Assembly: GCF_001714725.1 (NCBI RefSeq) | Contig: NZ_CP016447.1 | Location: forward strand, 310,001 to 374,000 | Source of the DNA: Acidovorax sp. RAC01 | GTDB taxonomy: Bacteria > Pseudomonadota > Gammaproteobacteria > Burkholderiales > Burkholderiaceae_C | Direction: 5' to 3' | Length of the DNA stretch: 64,000 nt | Part shown: piece by piece, positions 42,099 through 50,933 of the stretch | Position numbering within the stretch: the first letter of the stretch is position 1 | How the letters are laid out: each line of letters starts with the position of its first letter | Notes under the pieces: model-generated | What the model was told of the DNA's origin: nothing | What the model saw: the letters and a program-made list of their open reading frames with translations, nothing else | Database searches by the model: none | Program-made: the position numbers and the translations under genes

Positions 42099-42665
42099 AT
42101 GCACAGATTGTTTTCTACCTCCCGGCTCGGCGGGCTTTTGCTGGCAGGCGCCGCCGCCGCGCTGCTGGCAGGCTGCTCGTCCACCCGGCCTCCCGAGGGC
42201 ATTGAGGCTGTGGCGCCTTTCGATGTGGCGCGCTACGAAGGCCGGTGGTACGAACTGGCCCGGCTGGACCACCGTTTTGAGCGCGGCATGAACGACGTGA
42301 GCGCCACCTACCAGCGCCAGCCCGACGGTAGCGTGCGGGTCATCAACCGCGGCTACGACGAAGGCAAGAAGGAATGGCGCGAGGCTGTGGGCAAGGCGCT
42401 GTTCACCAGCGATGCGCAAACCGCCTCGCTCAAGGTGTCTTTCTTCGGGCCGTTTTATGGCGGCTACCACGTGGCAGCGCTGGACCCAGGCTACCGGTGG
42501 GCCATCGTCGTCGGGCCAGACCGCAGCTACTGCTGGATCCTCTCGCGCGACCGGCAAATCGCCCCCGCACTGCGTGAGCAGCTCATCGCCCGGGTGGCCG
42601 CCCTGGGCATCGACACGCAGTCCCTGATCTGGGTGAGCCAGCAACGCACGGACCCGAAGCCATGA
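42099..42665 (+). CDS. blc: Outer membrane lipocalin lipoprotein
   Basis: 188-residue bacterial lipocalin. A lipoprotein signal ends in LLAGC with the acylated cysteine at residue 26. The mature protein begins the lipocalin pattern with FDVARYEGRWYELARLDHRFERG, and includes KVSFFGPFYGGYHVAALD and YRWAIVVGPDRSYCWILSR. Lipocalins of this type bind lipids such as lysophospholipids and are anchored in the outer membrane. It heads an operon with a flavoprotein and two photolyases and overlaps the next gene by four bases, so expression is coupled to light or oxidative-damage functions. Start at 42099 gives the complete signal. Confidence 0.9.
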   Translation: MHRLFSTSRLGGLLLAGAAAALLAGCSSTRPPEGIEAVAPFDVARYEGRWYELARLDHRFERGMNDVSATYQRQPDGSVRVINRGYDEGKKEWREAVGKALFTSDAQTASLKVSFFGPFYGGYHVAALDPGYRWAIVVGPDRSYCWILSRDRQIAPALREQLIARVAALGIDTQSLIWVSQQRTDPKP

Positions 42666-43678
42666 CGCCCCCCGCAAACCACCACCCCGTTGCAGTCATC
42701 GGCGCCGGCCTCGCAGGGCTGTCGTGCGCGCACCGCCTGCTGGCCGCGGGCTACAGCGTCCACGTGTTCGAGAAAAGCCGCGGCCCCGCAGGCCGCATGA
42801 GCACGCGCCGCGCCGAGGACGACGCAGGCCCGTGGCAGTGCGACCACGGCGCACAGTACTTCACCGCGCGCGACCCCGCCTTTCGCGCCGAGGTGGCCCG
42901 CTGGGAGGCCGCTGGTGCGGCGGCCCGCTGGGATGCACGCCTGAGCAGCTTTGATGGGAGCGCCTGGTCCACCCCGCAGACCCCGCTGGAGCGCTTTGTG
43001 GGCACGCCGCGCATGACCGCACCGGCAGGGTGGCTTGCATCCGGCCTGGGCAACGCAGGCGCGTTGCAACTGCAGACCACCGTGCAGCGGATCGAACGCA
43101 GTGCTGCGGGCTGGCGCATCGTGTCCGCAGAACATGGCGAGCACGCACCCACCTACGGTACCGTGGTGCTGGCCGTGCCAGCGCCACAGGCGGCCCAGCT
43201 TCTCGCACCCGTATCAAGTGCAGCCACAGCGCTGGCCCAGAGCGCACGCATGCGCGGCAGCTGGGCGGTGATGCTGCGGTTTGCAGCGCCCGTGCGGATG
43301 GATTGGGACGGCGCCTTCATCAACACAGGCCCCCTGCGCTGGGTGGCGCGCGACAGCAGCAAACCGGGCCGCCAGGGGCAGGAGACCTGGCTGCTGCACG
43401 CCAGCCCCGAGTGGAGCGAGGCCCACATCGAAGACACCGCCGATTCGGTGACTGCCGAGCTGGTGCAGTCGTTTACCGCGCTGGGCGGCCCGGCACCACT
43501 GGCCGCCACTGCCCACCGCTGGCGCTATGCCGACACCGAACCGCCACTGACCATGGGTTGCTGGTGGGACGACACGCTGCACCTGGGCCTGGCGGGCGAC
43601 TGGCTGCACGGCGGCAAGGTCGAAGGCGCCTGGCTCAGTGGCCAGGCCGTCGCAGGCCGAATCATCGGGCAGGACTGA
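42662..43678 (+). CDS. Renalase-like FAD-dependent amine oxidase
   Basis: 338-residue flavoprotein. N-terminal Rossmann motif VIGAGLAGLSCAHRL with the downstream VFEKSRGPAGRMSTRR, and a C-terminal LGLAGDWLHGGKVEGAWLSGQAVAGRI that closes the FAD site; the layout matches bacterial renalase-like proteins. Bacterial renalases repair unproductive NAD(P)H isomers, but other members are uncharacterised. It overlaps the lipocalin gene by ATGA and precedes DUF2256 and photolyase genes, a grouping found in light-stress clusters. Confidence 0.83.
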   Translation: MTPPANHHPVAVIGAGLAGLSCAHRLLAAGYSVHVFEKSRGPAGRMSTRRAEDDAGPWQCDHGAQYFTARDPAFRAEVARWEAAGAAARWDARLSSFDGSAWSTPQTPLERFVGTPRMTAPAGWLASGLGNAGALQLQTTVQRIERSAAGWRIVSAEHGEHAPTYGTVVLAVPAPQAAQLLAPVSSAATALAQSARMRGSWAVMLRFAAPVRMDWDGAFINTGPLRWVARDSSKPGRQGQETWLLHASPEWSEAHIEDTADSVTAELVQSFTALGGPAPLAATAHRWRYADTEPPLTMGCWWDDTLHLGLAGDWLHGGKVEGAWLSGQAVAGRIIGQD

Positions 43679-43795
43679 GCCAGTGCAACGGGCAGGCGGA
43701 AGCGCTTCGGCGAGCCTCCATCGGCCCCGACGGGCACACCAGGGGGCCACCGGCCCGACGCCCATTCTGAAACCGCCGCACCGGACGACCCGCAC

Positions 43796-43951
43796 ATGCG
43801 CAAGAAACAAGACCTTCCCCAAAAAACCTGCCTGCATTGCGGCCTGCCCTTCACCTGGCGCAAAAAGTGGAGCAAGGTCTGGGACGAGGTGAAGTACTGC
43901 TCGGAACGCTGCCGCACCGAGCGCAAGCGCGGCACCGGGGGGGCGCCATGA
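43796..43951 (+). CDS. DUF2256 small zinc-ribbon-like protein
   Basis: Short gene of 51 codons: [20 protein letters not shown] at the start and four cysteines, C12-x2-C15 and C35-x3-C39, in a very basic Trp-containing protein ([16 protein letters not shown]). This is the DUF2256 pattern, a putative zinc-binding peptide encoded next to photolyase/cryptochrome genes in many bacteria. It overlaps the cryptochrome gene by ATGA, strong support that it is real and co-translated. Function unknown; a role with photolyases is inferred only from linkage. Confidence 0.87.
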   Translation: MRKKQDLPQKTCLHCGLPFTWRKKWSKVWDEVKYCSERCRTERKRGTGGAP

Positions 43952-45240
43952 GCACCGTCATTTTCTGGTTTCGCAGTGACCTGCGCCTGCACGACCAGCC
44001 TGCGCTGGCAGCAGCCCTGCGCAGCGGCGCCACGCGCCTGTTGCCCGTGTTCTGCCACCCGGCACCAGACGAGACCACGCGCTGGGGGTTTGCGCGCGTC
44101 GGCCCGCACCGCCGCGCATTTGTGCACCACGCAGTGCAGGCACTGGACATGCGCCTGGCCGCGCTGGGCAATCCGCTGGTGCAATTGCAGGGAAGTCCCG
44201 CTTCCACCATCCCCGCACTGGCGCAGGCCGCAGGGGCCACGCAGGTCTTCTGTGAAGACATTGCCGCCCCCTACGAACAGGACGAAGTCGCAGCCTTGCG
44301 GGCGGCGGGCCTGCAGGTGCGCACCGTATGGCAAAGCAGCCTGCTGGCCCCCGGCGCCCTGCCCTGGGCGCCGCAGGACCTGCCCAGTGTGTTCACGGCC
44401 TTTCGGCAGGCTGTAGAGCGCAAGGGCGTGCAGCCGCCCGCGCCGCTGCCGGAGCCCGCCACGCTGTTGCCGCCACCCGATTTCCATGGACCAGGGAGTG
44501 AAGCCCCCACCGCAGCCACGCACAGCCCGGGCGGCACGGACGAACGCTCGTCATTCCCGTACAGCCAGCCCGCGTTCCACGGCAGCGAGGCCGCAGCCCG
44601 GGCCCACCTGACTCAGTACCTGGCACGCAAGCTGCCGCACAGCTACAAGGCCACCCGCAATGGGCTCACGGGTGTCGACTACTCCAGCAAGTTCTCGCCG
44701 TGGCTCGCCACAGGCGCACTCTCGGCCCGGCAGGTGATGGCCGAACTGCGCGCCTTCGAGCAGGCGCACGGCGCCAACGACGGCAGCTACTGGCTGTGGT
44801 TCGAGCTGCTGTGGCGCGACTACTTCCGCTTTCTGCATCTGCAGTACGGGCGTGCCCTTTATGCAGGCCAAGGGCTGTCTGACTTGCCCACTCCCACCTA
44901 CAACGCGCAGGGCTTTGCACGCTGGTGCGAAGGCCGCACCGGCGAGCCACTGGTCGACGCTGCCATGCGCGAGCTGGCCACGACCGGCTACCTCAGCAAC
45001 CGCCTGCGGCAGGTGGTGGCCAGCTACCTCATCCACGACCTGCACGGCGACTGGCGTGCCGGTGCGGCGTGGTTTGAATCGCAGCTGGTGGACTACGACC
45101 CCTACAGCAACCAGGGCAACTGGCTTTACATCGCCGGGCGCGGCACCGACCCTCGGGGCGGGCGGCGGTTCAACCCGCAAAAGCAGGCGCAGGACCACGA
45201 TGCCAACGGCAGCTACCGCCGCATGTGGGGCACCGCATGA
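43948..45240 (+). CDS. Cryptochrome/photolyase, probable DASH type
   Basis: 430-residue blue-light flavoprotein that repairs cyclobutane pyrimidine dimers, in DASH enzymes preferentially in single-stranded DNA. N-terminal antenna domain: [20 protein letters not shown]. The FAD-binding helical domain has [33 protein letters not shown] and [29 protein letters not shown], the last typical of DASH proteins. It starts in an ATGA overlap with the DUF2256 gene and ends in an ATGA overlap with the second photolyase gene. A short low-complexity insert (about residues 175-200) is unusual but harmless in position. Confidence 0.87.
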   Translation: MSTVIFWFRSDLRLHDQPALAAALRSGATRLLPVFCHPAPDETTRWGFARVGPHRRAFVHHAVQALDMRLAALGNPLVQLQGSPASTIPALAQAAGATQVFCEDIAAPYEQDEVAALRAAGLQVRTVWQSSLLAPGALPWAPQDLPSVFTAFRQAVERKGVQPPAPLPEPATLLPPPDFHGPGSEAPTAATHSPGGTDERSSFPYSQPAFHGSEAAARAHLTQYLARKLPHSYKATRNGLTGVDYSSKFSPWLATGALSARQVMAELRAFEQAHGANDGSYWLWFELLWRDYFRFLHLQYGRALYAGQGLSDLPTPTYNAQGFARWCEGRTGEPLVDAAMRELATTGYLSNRLRQVVASYLIHDLHGDWRAGAAWFESQLVDYDPYSNQGNWLYIAGRGTDPRGGRRFNPQKQAQDHDANGSYRRMWGTA

Positions 45241-46793
45241 CGGCCGCCACGGTCGCGGCGCCCGCCGACACGCTGCGTCTGGTTCTCGGCGACCAGCTCA
45301 ACCCCGGGCACAGCTGGTTTGCCACGCACGACGATGGCGTGGTGTACGTGCTGATGGAGGTGGGCCAAGAGACAGATTATGTGCTGCACCACGCCCAGAA
45401 AATCCTGGCCATCTTCGCTGCCATGCGCGACCTGGCGCGCCAGCTGCGCGAAGCGGGGCACCGCGTGCGCTACGTGGCAATTGACGACGCAAGCAACCGC
45501 CAGTCCATCCCCGCCAATCTGGAGGCACTGGTGGCGCACTACGGCGCCAGCAGGCTGCAGTACCAGCAGCCCGACGAATGGCGGCTCGATGCACAACTGC
45601 GCGACTGGGGTGCCATGCAGCCGTTTGCGGTGGACTGCGTCGGCAGCGAGCATTTCTACACCACGCGCACCGAGGTGGCCGAGCAGTTCAAGGGCCGCAA
45701 GCAGTGGCTGATGGAGAGTTTTTACCGCCGCATGCGCGCGCGCCACGCGGTGCTGATGGACGAAGCGGGCGAGCCCGAGGGCGGGCAATGGAACTTCGAC
45801 CACGACAACCGCAAGCCCTGGCCGGGCTACCCCGCCCTGCCGCCCGATGCGCGGCCGGTGCACGACCACAGCGTGCTGTGGGCCACCATCGAGGCCGCGG
45901 GCGTCAAGAGCTTTGGCAACCCGCACGCAGCGCAGCTGCGCTGGCCGCTGAACCGCGCCGAGGCGCTGGCGTGGCTCGACCATTTCATCGCCACCACACT
46001 GCCCGACTTTGGCGCCTACGAAGACGCCATGAGCACGCGCAGCGAGCGGCTGTTCCATTCGCTGCTCTCGTTCGCGCTCAACACCAAGATGCTAGGGCCC
46101 CAAGAGGTGGTGCAGCGCGCCGAGGCCGCGTACCAGGCGGGCCATGCACCGCTGGCAGCGGTGGAAGGCTTCATCCGCCAGATCCTGGGCTGGCGCGAAT
46201 ACGTGCGCGGCATCTACTGGGCGCAGATGCCTGGCTATGGCGAGCGCAACGCACTGGGCCACACCACGCCGCTACCACAGTGGTTCTGGACCGGGCAAAC
46301 GCGCATGCGCTGCATGTCGCACGCCGTGGGCCAGTCACTCGATGGTGCCTATGCCCACCACATCCAGCGGCTGATGGTGATTGGCAACTTTGCGCTGCTG
46401 GCCGGGCTCGACCCTGCCGCAGTGCACCGCTGGTACCTGGGCGTGTACATCGACGCGTTTGAATGGGTGGAGCTGCCCAACACCCTGGGCATGAGCCAGT
46501 TTGCCGACGGCGGCCTGCTGGCGACCAAACCGTACGTGAGCAGTGCGGCCTACATCGACCGCATGAGCGACTACTGCAAGGGCTGCGCGTACGACCGCAA
46601 GCAGCGCACGGGCGATAAGGCTTGCCCGTTCAACGCGCTGTACTGGGATTTCTTTTTGCGCCACCAGGACACGCTGGGCAAGAACGTGCGCATTGCCCTG
46701 GTGTACCGACAGCTGCAGAAGATGCCGGAGGCCGAGACTGCCGCCATCCAGGCCCAGGCGCAGGCGCTACTGGGCCGGCTGGACGATCTGTAA
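45237..46793 (+). CDS. Iron-sulfur bacterial cryptochrome/photolyase (FeS-BCP family)
   Basis: 518-residue member of the deoxyribodipyrimidine photolyase-related family, whose studied members (PhrB, CryB) repair 6-4 photoproducts and bind FAD, a lumazine and a [4Fe-4S] cluster. The N-terminus RLVLGDQLNPGHSW is diagnostic. The four cluster cysteines are C359 (RCMSH), C447 and C450 (CKGC) and C463 (ACPF). Start at 45237 in an ATGA overlap with the cryptochrome gene. Last gene of the operon, giving the cell two complementary light-driven DNA repair enzymes. Confidence 0.9.
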   Translation: MTAATVAAPADTLRLVLGDQLNPGHSWFATHDDGVVYVLMEVGQETDYVLHHAQKILAIFAAMRDLARQLREAGHRVRYVAIDDASNRQSIPANLEALVAHYGASRLQYQQPDEWRLDAQLRDWGAMQPFAVDCVGSEHFYTTRTEVAEQFKGRKQWLMESFYRRMRARHAVLMDEAGEPEGGQWNFDHDNRKPWPGYPALPPDARPVHDHSVLWATIEAAGVKSFGNPHAAQLRWPLNRAEALAWLDHFIATTLPDFGAYEDAMSTRSERLFHSLLSFALNTKMLGPQEVVQRAEAAYQAGHAPLAAVEGFIRQILGWREYVRGIYWAQMPGYGERNALGHTTPLPQWFWTGQTRMRCMSHAVGQSLDGAYAHHIQRLMVIGNFALLAGLDPAAVHRWYLGVYIDAFEWVELPNTLGMSQFADGGLLATKPYVSSAAYIDRMSDYCKGCAYDRKQRTGDKACPFNALYWDFFLRHQDTLGKNVRIALVYRQLQKMPEAETAAIQAQAQALLGRLDDL

Positions 46794-46799
46794 CGGCTG

Positions 46800-46833
46800 G
46801 CGCAGCCCGCGCCTTGCTGGGCGCGGGCTGCGC
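46800..46833. terminator. 14-bp perfect hairpin between convergent genes
   Basis: GCGCAGCCCGCGCC, loop TTGCTG, GGCGCGGGCTGCGC. Very stable and placed between the photolyase operon and pmbA. It has no T-tract, so it may act as a barrier or a rho-assisted end for both strands. Confidence 0.6.
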
Positions 46834-46841
46834 GTGCGGCT

Positions 46842-48287
46842 TTAGCTGCCCGCCACCTTCATGCGGTTGACGAGGATGGAGCCCACCGTCTTGGCGCCGT
46901 AGTTGTAGGCGTCTGCACCCACGGCCTCGATGCCCTTGAGCATGTCCTTGAGGTTGCCGGCAATCGTGATCTCGTGCACCGGGTAGGCAATGCGGCCGTT
47001 TTCGACCCAGAAGCCGCTGGCGCCGCGCGAATAGTCGCCCGTCACGTAGTTCACGCCCTGCCCCATCAGCTCCACCACAAACAGGCCCGTGCCCAGCTTC
47101 TGCAGCATGGCATCGAGGTCGTCGCCGGGCTGTGTGAGGCGCGAGGTCATCACCAGGTTGTGCGAGCCACCGGCATTGCCCGTGGTCTTCATGCCCAGCT
47201 TGCGCGCCGAGTAGCTGGAGAGGAAATAGCCCTCCACCCGCCCGCCCTTGACCACCTTGCGCGGCGCCACGCGCACGCCCTCTTCGTCAAACGGCGAACT
47301 GCCCTTGCCGCGCAGGACAAACGGGTCTTCCAGCACGTCGATGTGCTTGGGGAACACCATCTTGCCCAGCGAGTCGAGCAGGAAGCTGCTCTTGCGGTAG
47401 AGCGAGCCGCCACTGACAGCCTGCACAAACCCGCCCAGCAGGCCTGCGGCCAGCGTGGATTCGAACAGCACCGGGCACTGCGTGGTAGGGATCTTGCGGC
47501 TGCCCAGGCGGCTCAATGCACGCTGCGCAGCGTAGCGGCCCACGGCCTCGGGCGAGGCCAGCTCGTCGGCATTGCGCATCGAGCTGTACCAGGCGTCGCG
47601 CTGCATCTCGGCATTCTTGCCGGGCAGCGAGGCAATGGGCGCCACCGAAAAGCTGTGGCGCGAGCTGGCGTAGCCGCCGCGAAAACCGCGCGTGTGGGCG
47701 CTGAAGAAGTGGCTCTGCTGGGCCGACACGCCCGCGCCTTCGCTGTTGGTGATGCGCCGGTGCGTCTTGAGTGCTGCGGCCTCGCACTCCATCGCGATGC
47801 GGGCGGCGGCCTCGCTGTCGATGGCCCAGGGGTGGAACAGGTCCAGGTCGCGGTGCGACTCGGGCGGGGCGATGTCGTCGGCATCCGGCAAGCCCGCCAT
47901 CGGGTCTTCGGCGGTGAAGCGGGCAATGTCGTAAGCGGCCTGCACCGTCTGCTCGATGGCGCGGGTTGAAAAATCAGACGTGCTGGCGTTGCCCCGGCGC
48001 TGGCCGATGTAGACCGTGACGCCCAGCGACTTGTCGCGGTTGCGTTCCACGTTTTCAAGCTCGCCCTTGCGCACGCTGACCGACAGGCCGCAGCCTTCGG
48101 AGGCCTCGGCCCCGGCGTCGGTGGCGCCCAGCTTTTTGGCATGTGCCAGGGCGCGGTCCACCAGTTCTTCAAAGAAAGGGCGGCTGTAGCTGAAGCCCTG
48201 TTCAGGCGCGTCGGACGGGGTGGTGCGGGCGGTCCCGGCAGCGCGGGCGCCGGCGGCGCGCACGGCGCCAAGTGTGGGTTTGTTCAT
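46842..48287 (-). CDS. pmbA: Metalloprotease PmbA/TldE
   Basis: 481-residue TldD/PmbA family protein. With TldD it forms a metalloprotease that matures microcin B17 and degrades unstructured peptides such as CcdA in E. coli; PmbA itself lacks the metal site and is the structural partner. Typical segments: VSVRKGELENVERNRDKSLGVTVY near the N-terminus, TTQCPVLFESTLAAGLLGGFVQAVSGGSLYRKSSFL in the middle, and GMKTTGNAGGSHNL with SRGASGFWVENGRIAYPV near the C-terminus. Start at 48287; divergent from yjgA, a pairing conserved in beta- and gammaproteobacteria. Confidence 0.93.
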   Translation of the reverse strand: MNKPTLGAVRAAGARAAGTARTTPSDAPEQGFSYSRPFFEELVDRALAHAKKLGATDAGAEASEGCGLSVSVRKGELENVERNRDKSLGVTVYIGQRRGNASTSDFSTRAIEQTVQAAYDIARFTAEDPMAGLPDADDIAPPESHRDLDLFHPWAIDSEAAARIAMECEAAALKTHRRITNSEGAGVSAQQSHFFSAHTRGFRGGYASSRHSFSVAPIASLPGKNAEMQRDAWYSSMRNADELASPEAVGRYAAQRALSRLGSRKIPTTQCPVLFESTLAAGLLGGFVQAVSGGSLYRKSSFLLDSLGKMVFPKHIDVLEDPFVLRGKGSSPFDEEGVRVAPRKVVKGGRVEGYFLSSYSARKLGMKTTGNAGGSHNLVMTSRLTQPGDDLDAMLQKLGTGLFVVELMGQGVNYVTGDYSRGASGFWVENGRIAYPVHEITIAGNLKDMLKGIEAVGADAYNYGAKTVGSILVNRMKVAGS

Positions 48288-48351
48288 ATCGGCAGCTATG
48301 ATACTTGCCACTGCGGCGCACCCTGCGCCCGCCTCTCTTTGCCCCCACCCC

Positions 48352-49026
48352 ATGTCACGCAAACCCAAAAAAGGCTACTTTGTGCGCGGCCAGTTCGTTG
48401 CCGAAGGCAGCGAACTGGACCTCCAGCTCAAGGCCGAACTCAAAGGCACGCCCGATGCCAGCCGCACCGATCTCAAGCGCGAGAGCGACGAGCTGCAGGA
48501 CCTGGGCAAGGAACTGCTGACGCTGCGCACCGACCTGTTCAACGCCGTGGGGCTGCCCGACAAGCTGGTGGACGCGCTGGCCGAAGCCAAGCGCATCACC
48601 AACTTTGAGGGCAAGCGCCGCCAGATGCAGTACGTGGGCAAGCTCATGCGCAAGCTCGACCCCGAGGTGGTGCAGGCCGCCCGCCAGGCACTGGAGGAGC
48701 AGCACAAGGGCTCCGCCACCGAAAAGATGCAGCTGCACCTGGTCGAACACTGGCGCGACCGCCTGATTGCCAGCGACGACGCGCTCGCCCCCTGGATGGC
48801 TGAGCACCCCGACACCGATACCCAGCAGCTGCGCGCCCTGATCCGCCAGGCCCGCAAGGACGCGCAGCCTGCCGGCAAAGAGGCGAACGTGCAGGTCTCG
48901 CAAGGCCTGGCCCCGCGCAAGGGCCGCGCCTACCGCGAACTCTTCCAGCTGGTGCGCGAGCACCTGGGCGGCCCTGCAGCGACCGATGGCGAAAGCGCCG
49001 ATGCCGAGGACGAATTCAATGACTGA
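48352..49026 (+). CDS. yjgA: YjgA/DarP ribosome-associated protein (DUF615)
   Basis: 224-residue basic, helical protein of the DUF615 family, associated with the 50S ribosomal subunit during late assembly (named DarP in E. coli). N-terminus MSRKPKKGYFVRGQFVAEGSELD; core RRQMQYVGKLMRKLDPEVVQAARQAL; C-terminus has ALIRQARKDAQPAGKEANVQVSQGLAPRKGRAYRELFQLV, the most conserved part. It is divergent from pmbA and its end overlaps the start of mog, suggesting co-translation. Confidence 0.93.
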   Translation: MSRKPKKGYFVRGQFVAEGSELDLQLKAELKGTPDASRTDLKRESDELQDLGKELLTLRTDLFNAVGLPDKLVDALAEAKRITNFEGKRRQMQYVGKLMRKLDPEVVQAARQALEEQHKGSATEKMQLHLVEHWRDRLIASDDALAPWMAEHPDTDTQQLRALIRQARKDAQPAGKEANVQVSQGLAPRKGRAYRELFQLVREHLGGPAATDGESADAEDEFND

Positions 49027-49633
49027 CCCGCAGGCCACACCCGTCTTCGACCCCGTCCGCATCGGCATCGTCTCGGTCAGTGACCGCGCCAGCACCGGCG
49101 TGTACGAAGACAAGGGCCTGCCCGCCCTGCAGGACTGGCTCACCCGCGCCCTGCTCAACCCCATCACGTTCGAGCCGCGCCTGATCCCCGACGAGCAGGA
49201 CCGCATCAGCGCCACGCTGATCGAACTGGTGGACGCCGGCTGCAGCCTGGTGCTGACCACCGGCGGCACCGGCCCCGCCCTGCGTGACGTGACACCCGAG
49301 GCCACCCTGGCCGTGGCACACAAGGAAATGCCCGGCTTTGGCGAGCAGATGCGCCAGATCAGCCTGCAGTTCGTGCCCACCGCCATCCTCTCGCGCCAGG
49401 TGGCCGTGGTGCGTGGCCAGAGCCTCATCATCAACCTGCCCGGCCAGCCCAAGGCAATCGCCGAAACCCTCGAAGGGCTGCGGACCGCCGACGGGAAAGC
49501 CACAGCCGTCGCAGGCATTTTTGCAGCGGTACCATATTGCATTGACCTGATCGGCGGACCGTACCTGGAGACCCGCGACGAGGTCTGCAAGGCGTTTCGA
49601 CCCAAGAATGCCGTCCGCCCACGCACGCCCTGA
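49019..49633 (+). CDS. mog: Molybdopterin adenylyltransferase
   Basis: 204-residue MogA-type enzyme that adenylates molybdopterin before molybdenum insertion, so it serves molybdoenzymes such as NasA of this window. Family motifs: RIGIVSVSDRASTGVYEDKG near the N-terminus, LVLTTGGTGPALRDVTPEATLAV as the molybdopterin-binding loop, and IINLPGQPKAIAETLEGL. Start at 49019 inside the end of yjgA (8-bp overlap). Length is typical. Confidence 0.92.
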   Translation: MTDPQATPVFDPVRIGIVSVSDRASTGVYEDKGLPALQDWLTRALLNPITFEPRLIPDEQDRISATLIELVDAGCSLVLTTGGTGPALRDVTPEATLAVAHKEMPGFGEQMRQISLQFVPTAILSRQVAVVRGQSLIINLPGQPKAIAETLEGLRTADGKATAVAGIFAAVPYCIDLIGGPYLETRDEVCKAFRPKNAVRPRTP

Positions 49634-49684
49634 ACCCAACACCGCGGCCCGCGAAACCTGCGGGCGACAACCGGTTGACCACCG

Positions 49685-50041
49685 ATGAGCCCTACGCCCC
49701 CCACAGGTGCCGCCAGCGAACGCCGAAACCAATCCCGCCGTATCCTGCGCGTCCAGGCGGAGCTGCACATTGCGGGCCGCCCGCCGATGGCGGTTCGCAC
49801 CATGGATGTGAGTGAAGGCGGCATCAGCGTGCTGTGCACCGTGAACCTGCCGGTACGCACCGAATGCACGGTCCATGTACCGCTGCCACTACCCCCCAAC
49901 GGGCGCAAACTGCTGCAAATGCGCGCGGTGGTCCAGTATGGAATCCTGAGCAGCAGCGGTGGCGGATTTCAGCTCGGGATGACCACGGTCCAGATGGAAG
50001 AGGCCGCACGCGAGGCCATCCGGCTTTACATCAAGAACTGA
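49685..50041 (+). CDS. PilZ-domain protein, putative cyclic-di-GMP receptor
   Basis: 118-residue single-domain PilZ protein. The arginine motif is ERRNQSRRILR and the second motif is DVSEGGISV (D-x-S-x2-G), the two elements that bind cyclic-di-GMP. It may read out the second messenger made or destroyed by the two GGDEF-EAL proteins encoded at 35 and 53 kb. It follows mog by 51 bp; whether it is co-transcribed is open. Targets unknown. Confidence 0.87.
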   Translation: MSPTPPTGAASERRNQSRRILRVQAELHIAGRPPMAVRTMDVSEGGISVLCTVNLPVRTECTVHVPLPLPPNGRKLLQMRAVVQYGILSSSGGGFQLGMTTVQMEEAAREAIRLYIKN

Positions 50042-50120
50042 TGGACTCCCGCACGGGACGACGGTGGGGATGGCCTTGCCCCACGGCAAGGCGCTGCACC
50101 TGAATGCGCCAGACCGGCGG

Positions 50121-50900
50121 CTACTTGCCCACCAGTTCGTTGAGCTTGCCCGCCTCGAACTGCGCCGTGACCGCCGCATCGCACGGCACGCAATCCTTGC
50201 TCTGGGGATTGGCCGAGAGCTTTTCGATGGCCTGCCACAGCAGCGCAATCTGGTGCTCTTGCGAGGACGCGTTGTCGATCAGGCCACGCATGGCCTGCGA
50301 CAGCGGGTCGTCTTCCTGGGTGATGCCGTAGGCCGTGAACTTGCGGGCCTGCTGCGGCTCGGTCACGTCGGCGCTTTCGCCCGCCTTCGAAGGGATGATG
50401 CGCGCCGGGATGCCCACGGCCGTGGCACCCGGAGGCACGGGCTTGATGACCACCGCGTTGCTGCCGATCTTGGCGCCGTCGCCCACCTCAAAGCCACCGA
50501 GCACCTTGGCGCCCGCGCTCACCACCACGTCCTTGCCCAGCGTGGGGTGGCGCTTGGCGCCCTTGTACAGCGATGTACCGCCCAAGGTGACGCCCTGGTA
50601 GATGGTGCAGCCGTCGCCGATCTCGGCGGTCTCGCCCACCACCACGCCCATGGCATGGTCGAAGAACACGCGCTCACCGATCTTGGCACCGGGGTGGATC
50701 TCGATGCCGGTGAACCAGCGCGCAAAGTGCGACGTGAAGCGGCCCAGCCACTTGAAGCCGTTGTTCCAGAACCAGTGCGCCGGGCGGTGCAGCCAGATCG
50801 CATGCAGGCCCGGGTAGCAGGTGATCACCTCCCACGTACTGCGGGCAGCAGGATCGCGGTCGAGGATGCACTGGATGTCGGAACGCAGACGGGCGAGCAT
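50121..50900 (-). CDS. cysE: Serine O-acetyltransferase
   Basis: 259-residue left-handed beta-helix acetyltransferase making O-acetylserine from serine and acetyl-CoA, the first step of cysteine synthesis. The hexapeptide-repeat region is evident ([43 protein letters not shown]), including the DHAMG and GET active-site segments. It has a C-terminal extension of about 80 residues, longer than in the shortest bacterial forms. Start at 50900. Same strand as trmJ, 33 bp downstream of it, so probably co-transcribed. Confidence 0.92.
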   Translation of the reverse strand: MLARLRSDIQCILDRDPAARSTWEVITCYPGLHAIWLHRPAHWFWNNGFKWLGRFTSHFARWFTGIEIHPGAKIGERVFFDHAMGVVVGETAEIGDGCTIYQGVTLGGTSLYKGAKRHPTLGKDVVVSAGAKVLGGFEVGDGAKIGSNAVVIKPVPPGATAVGIPARIIPSKAGESADVTEPQQARKFTAYGITQEDDPLSQAMRGLIDNASSQEHQIALLWQAIEKLSANPQSKDCVPCDAAVTAQFEAGKLNELVGK

Positions 50901-50933
50901 GGCGGTGGTTCTACTGAAAGCTGGGCTGGCAGT

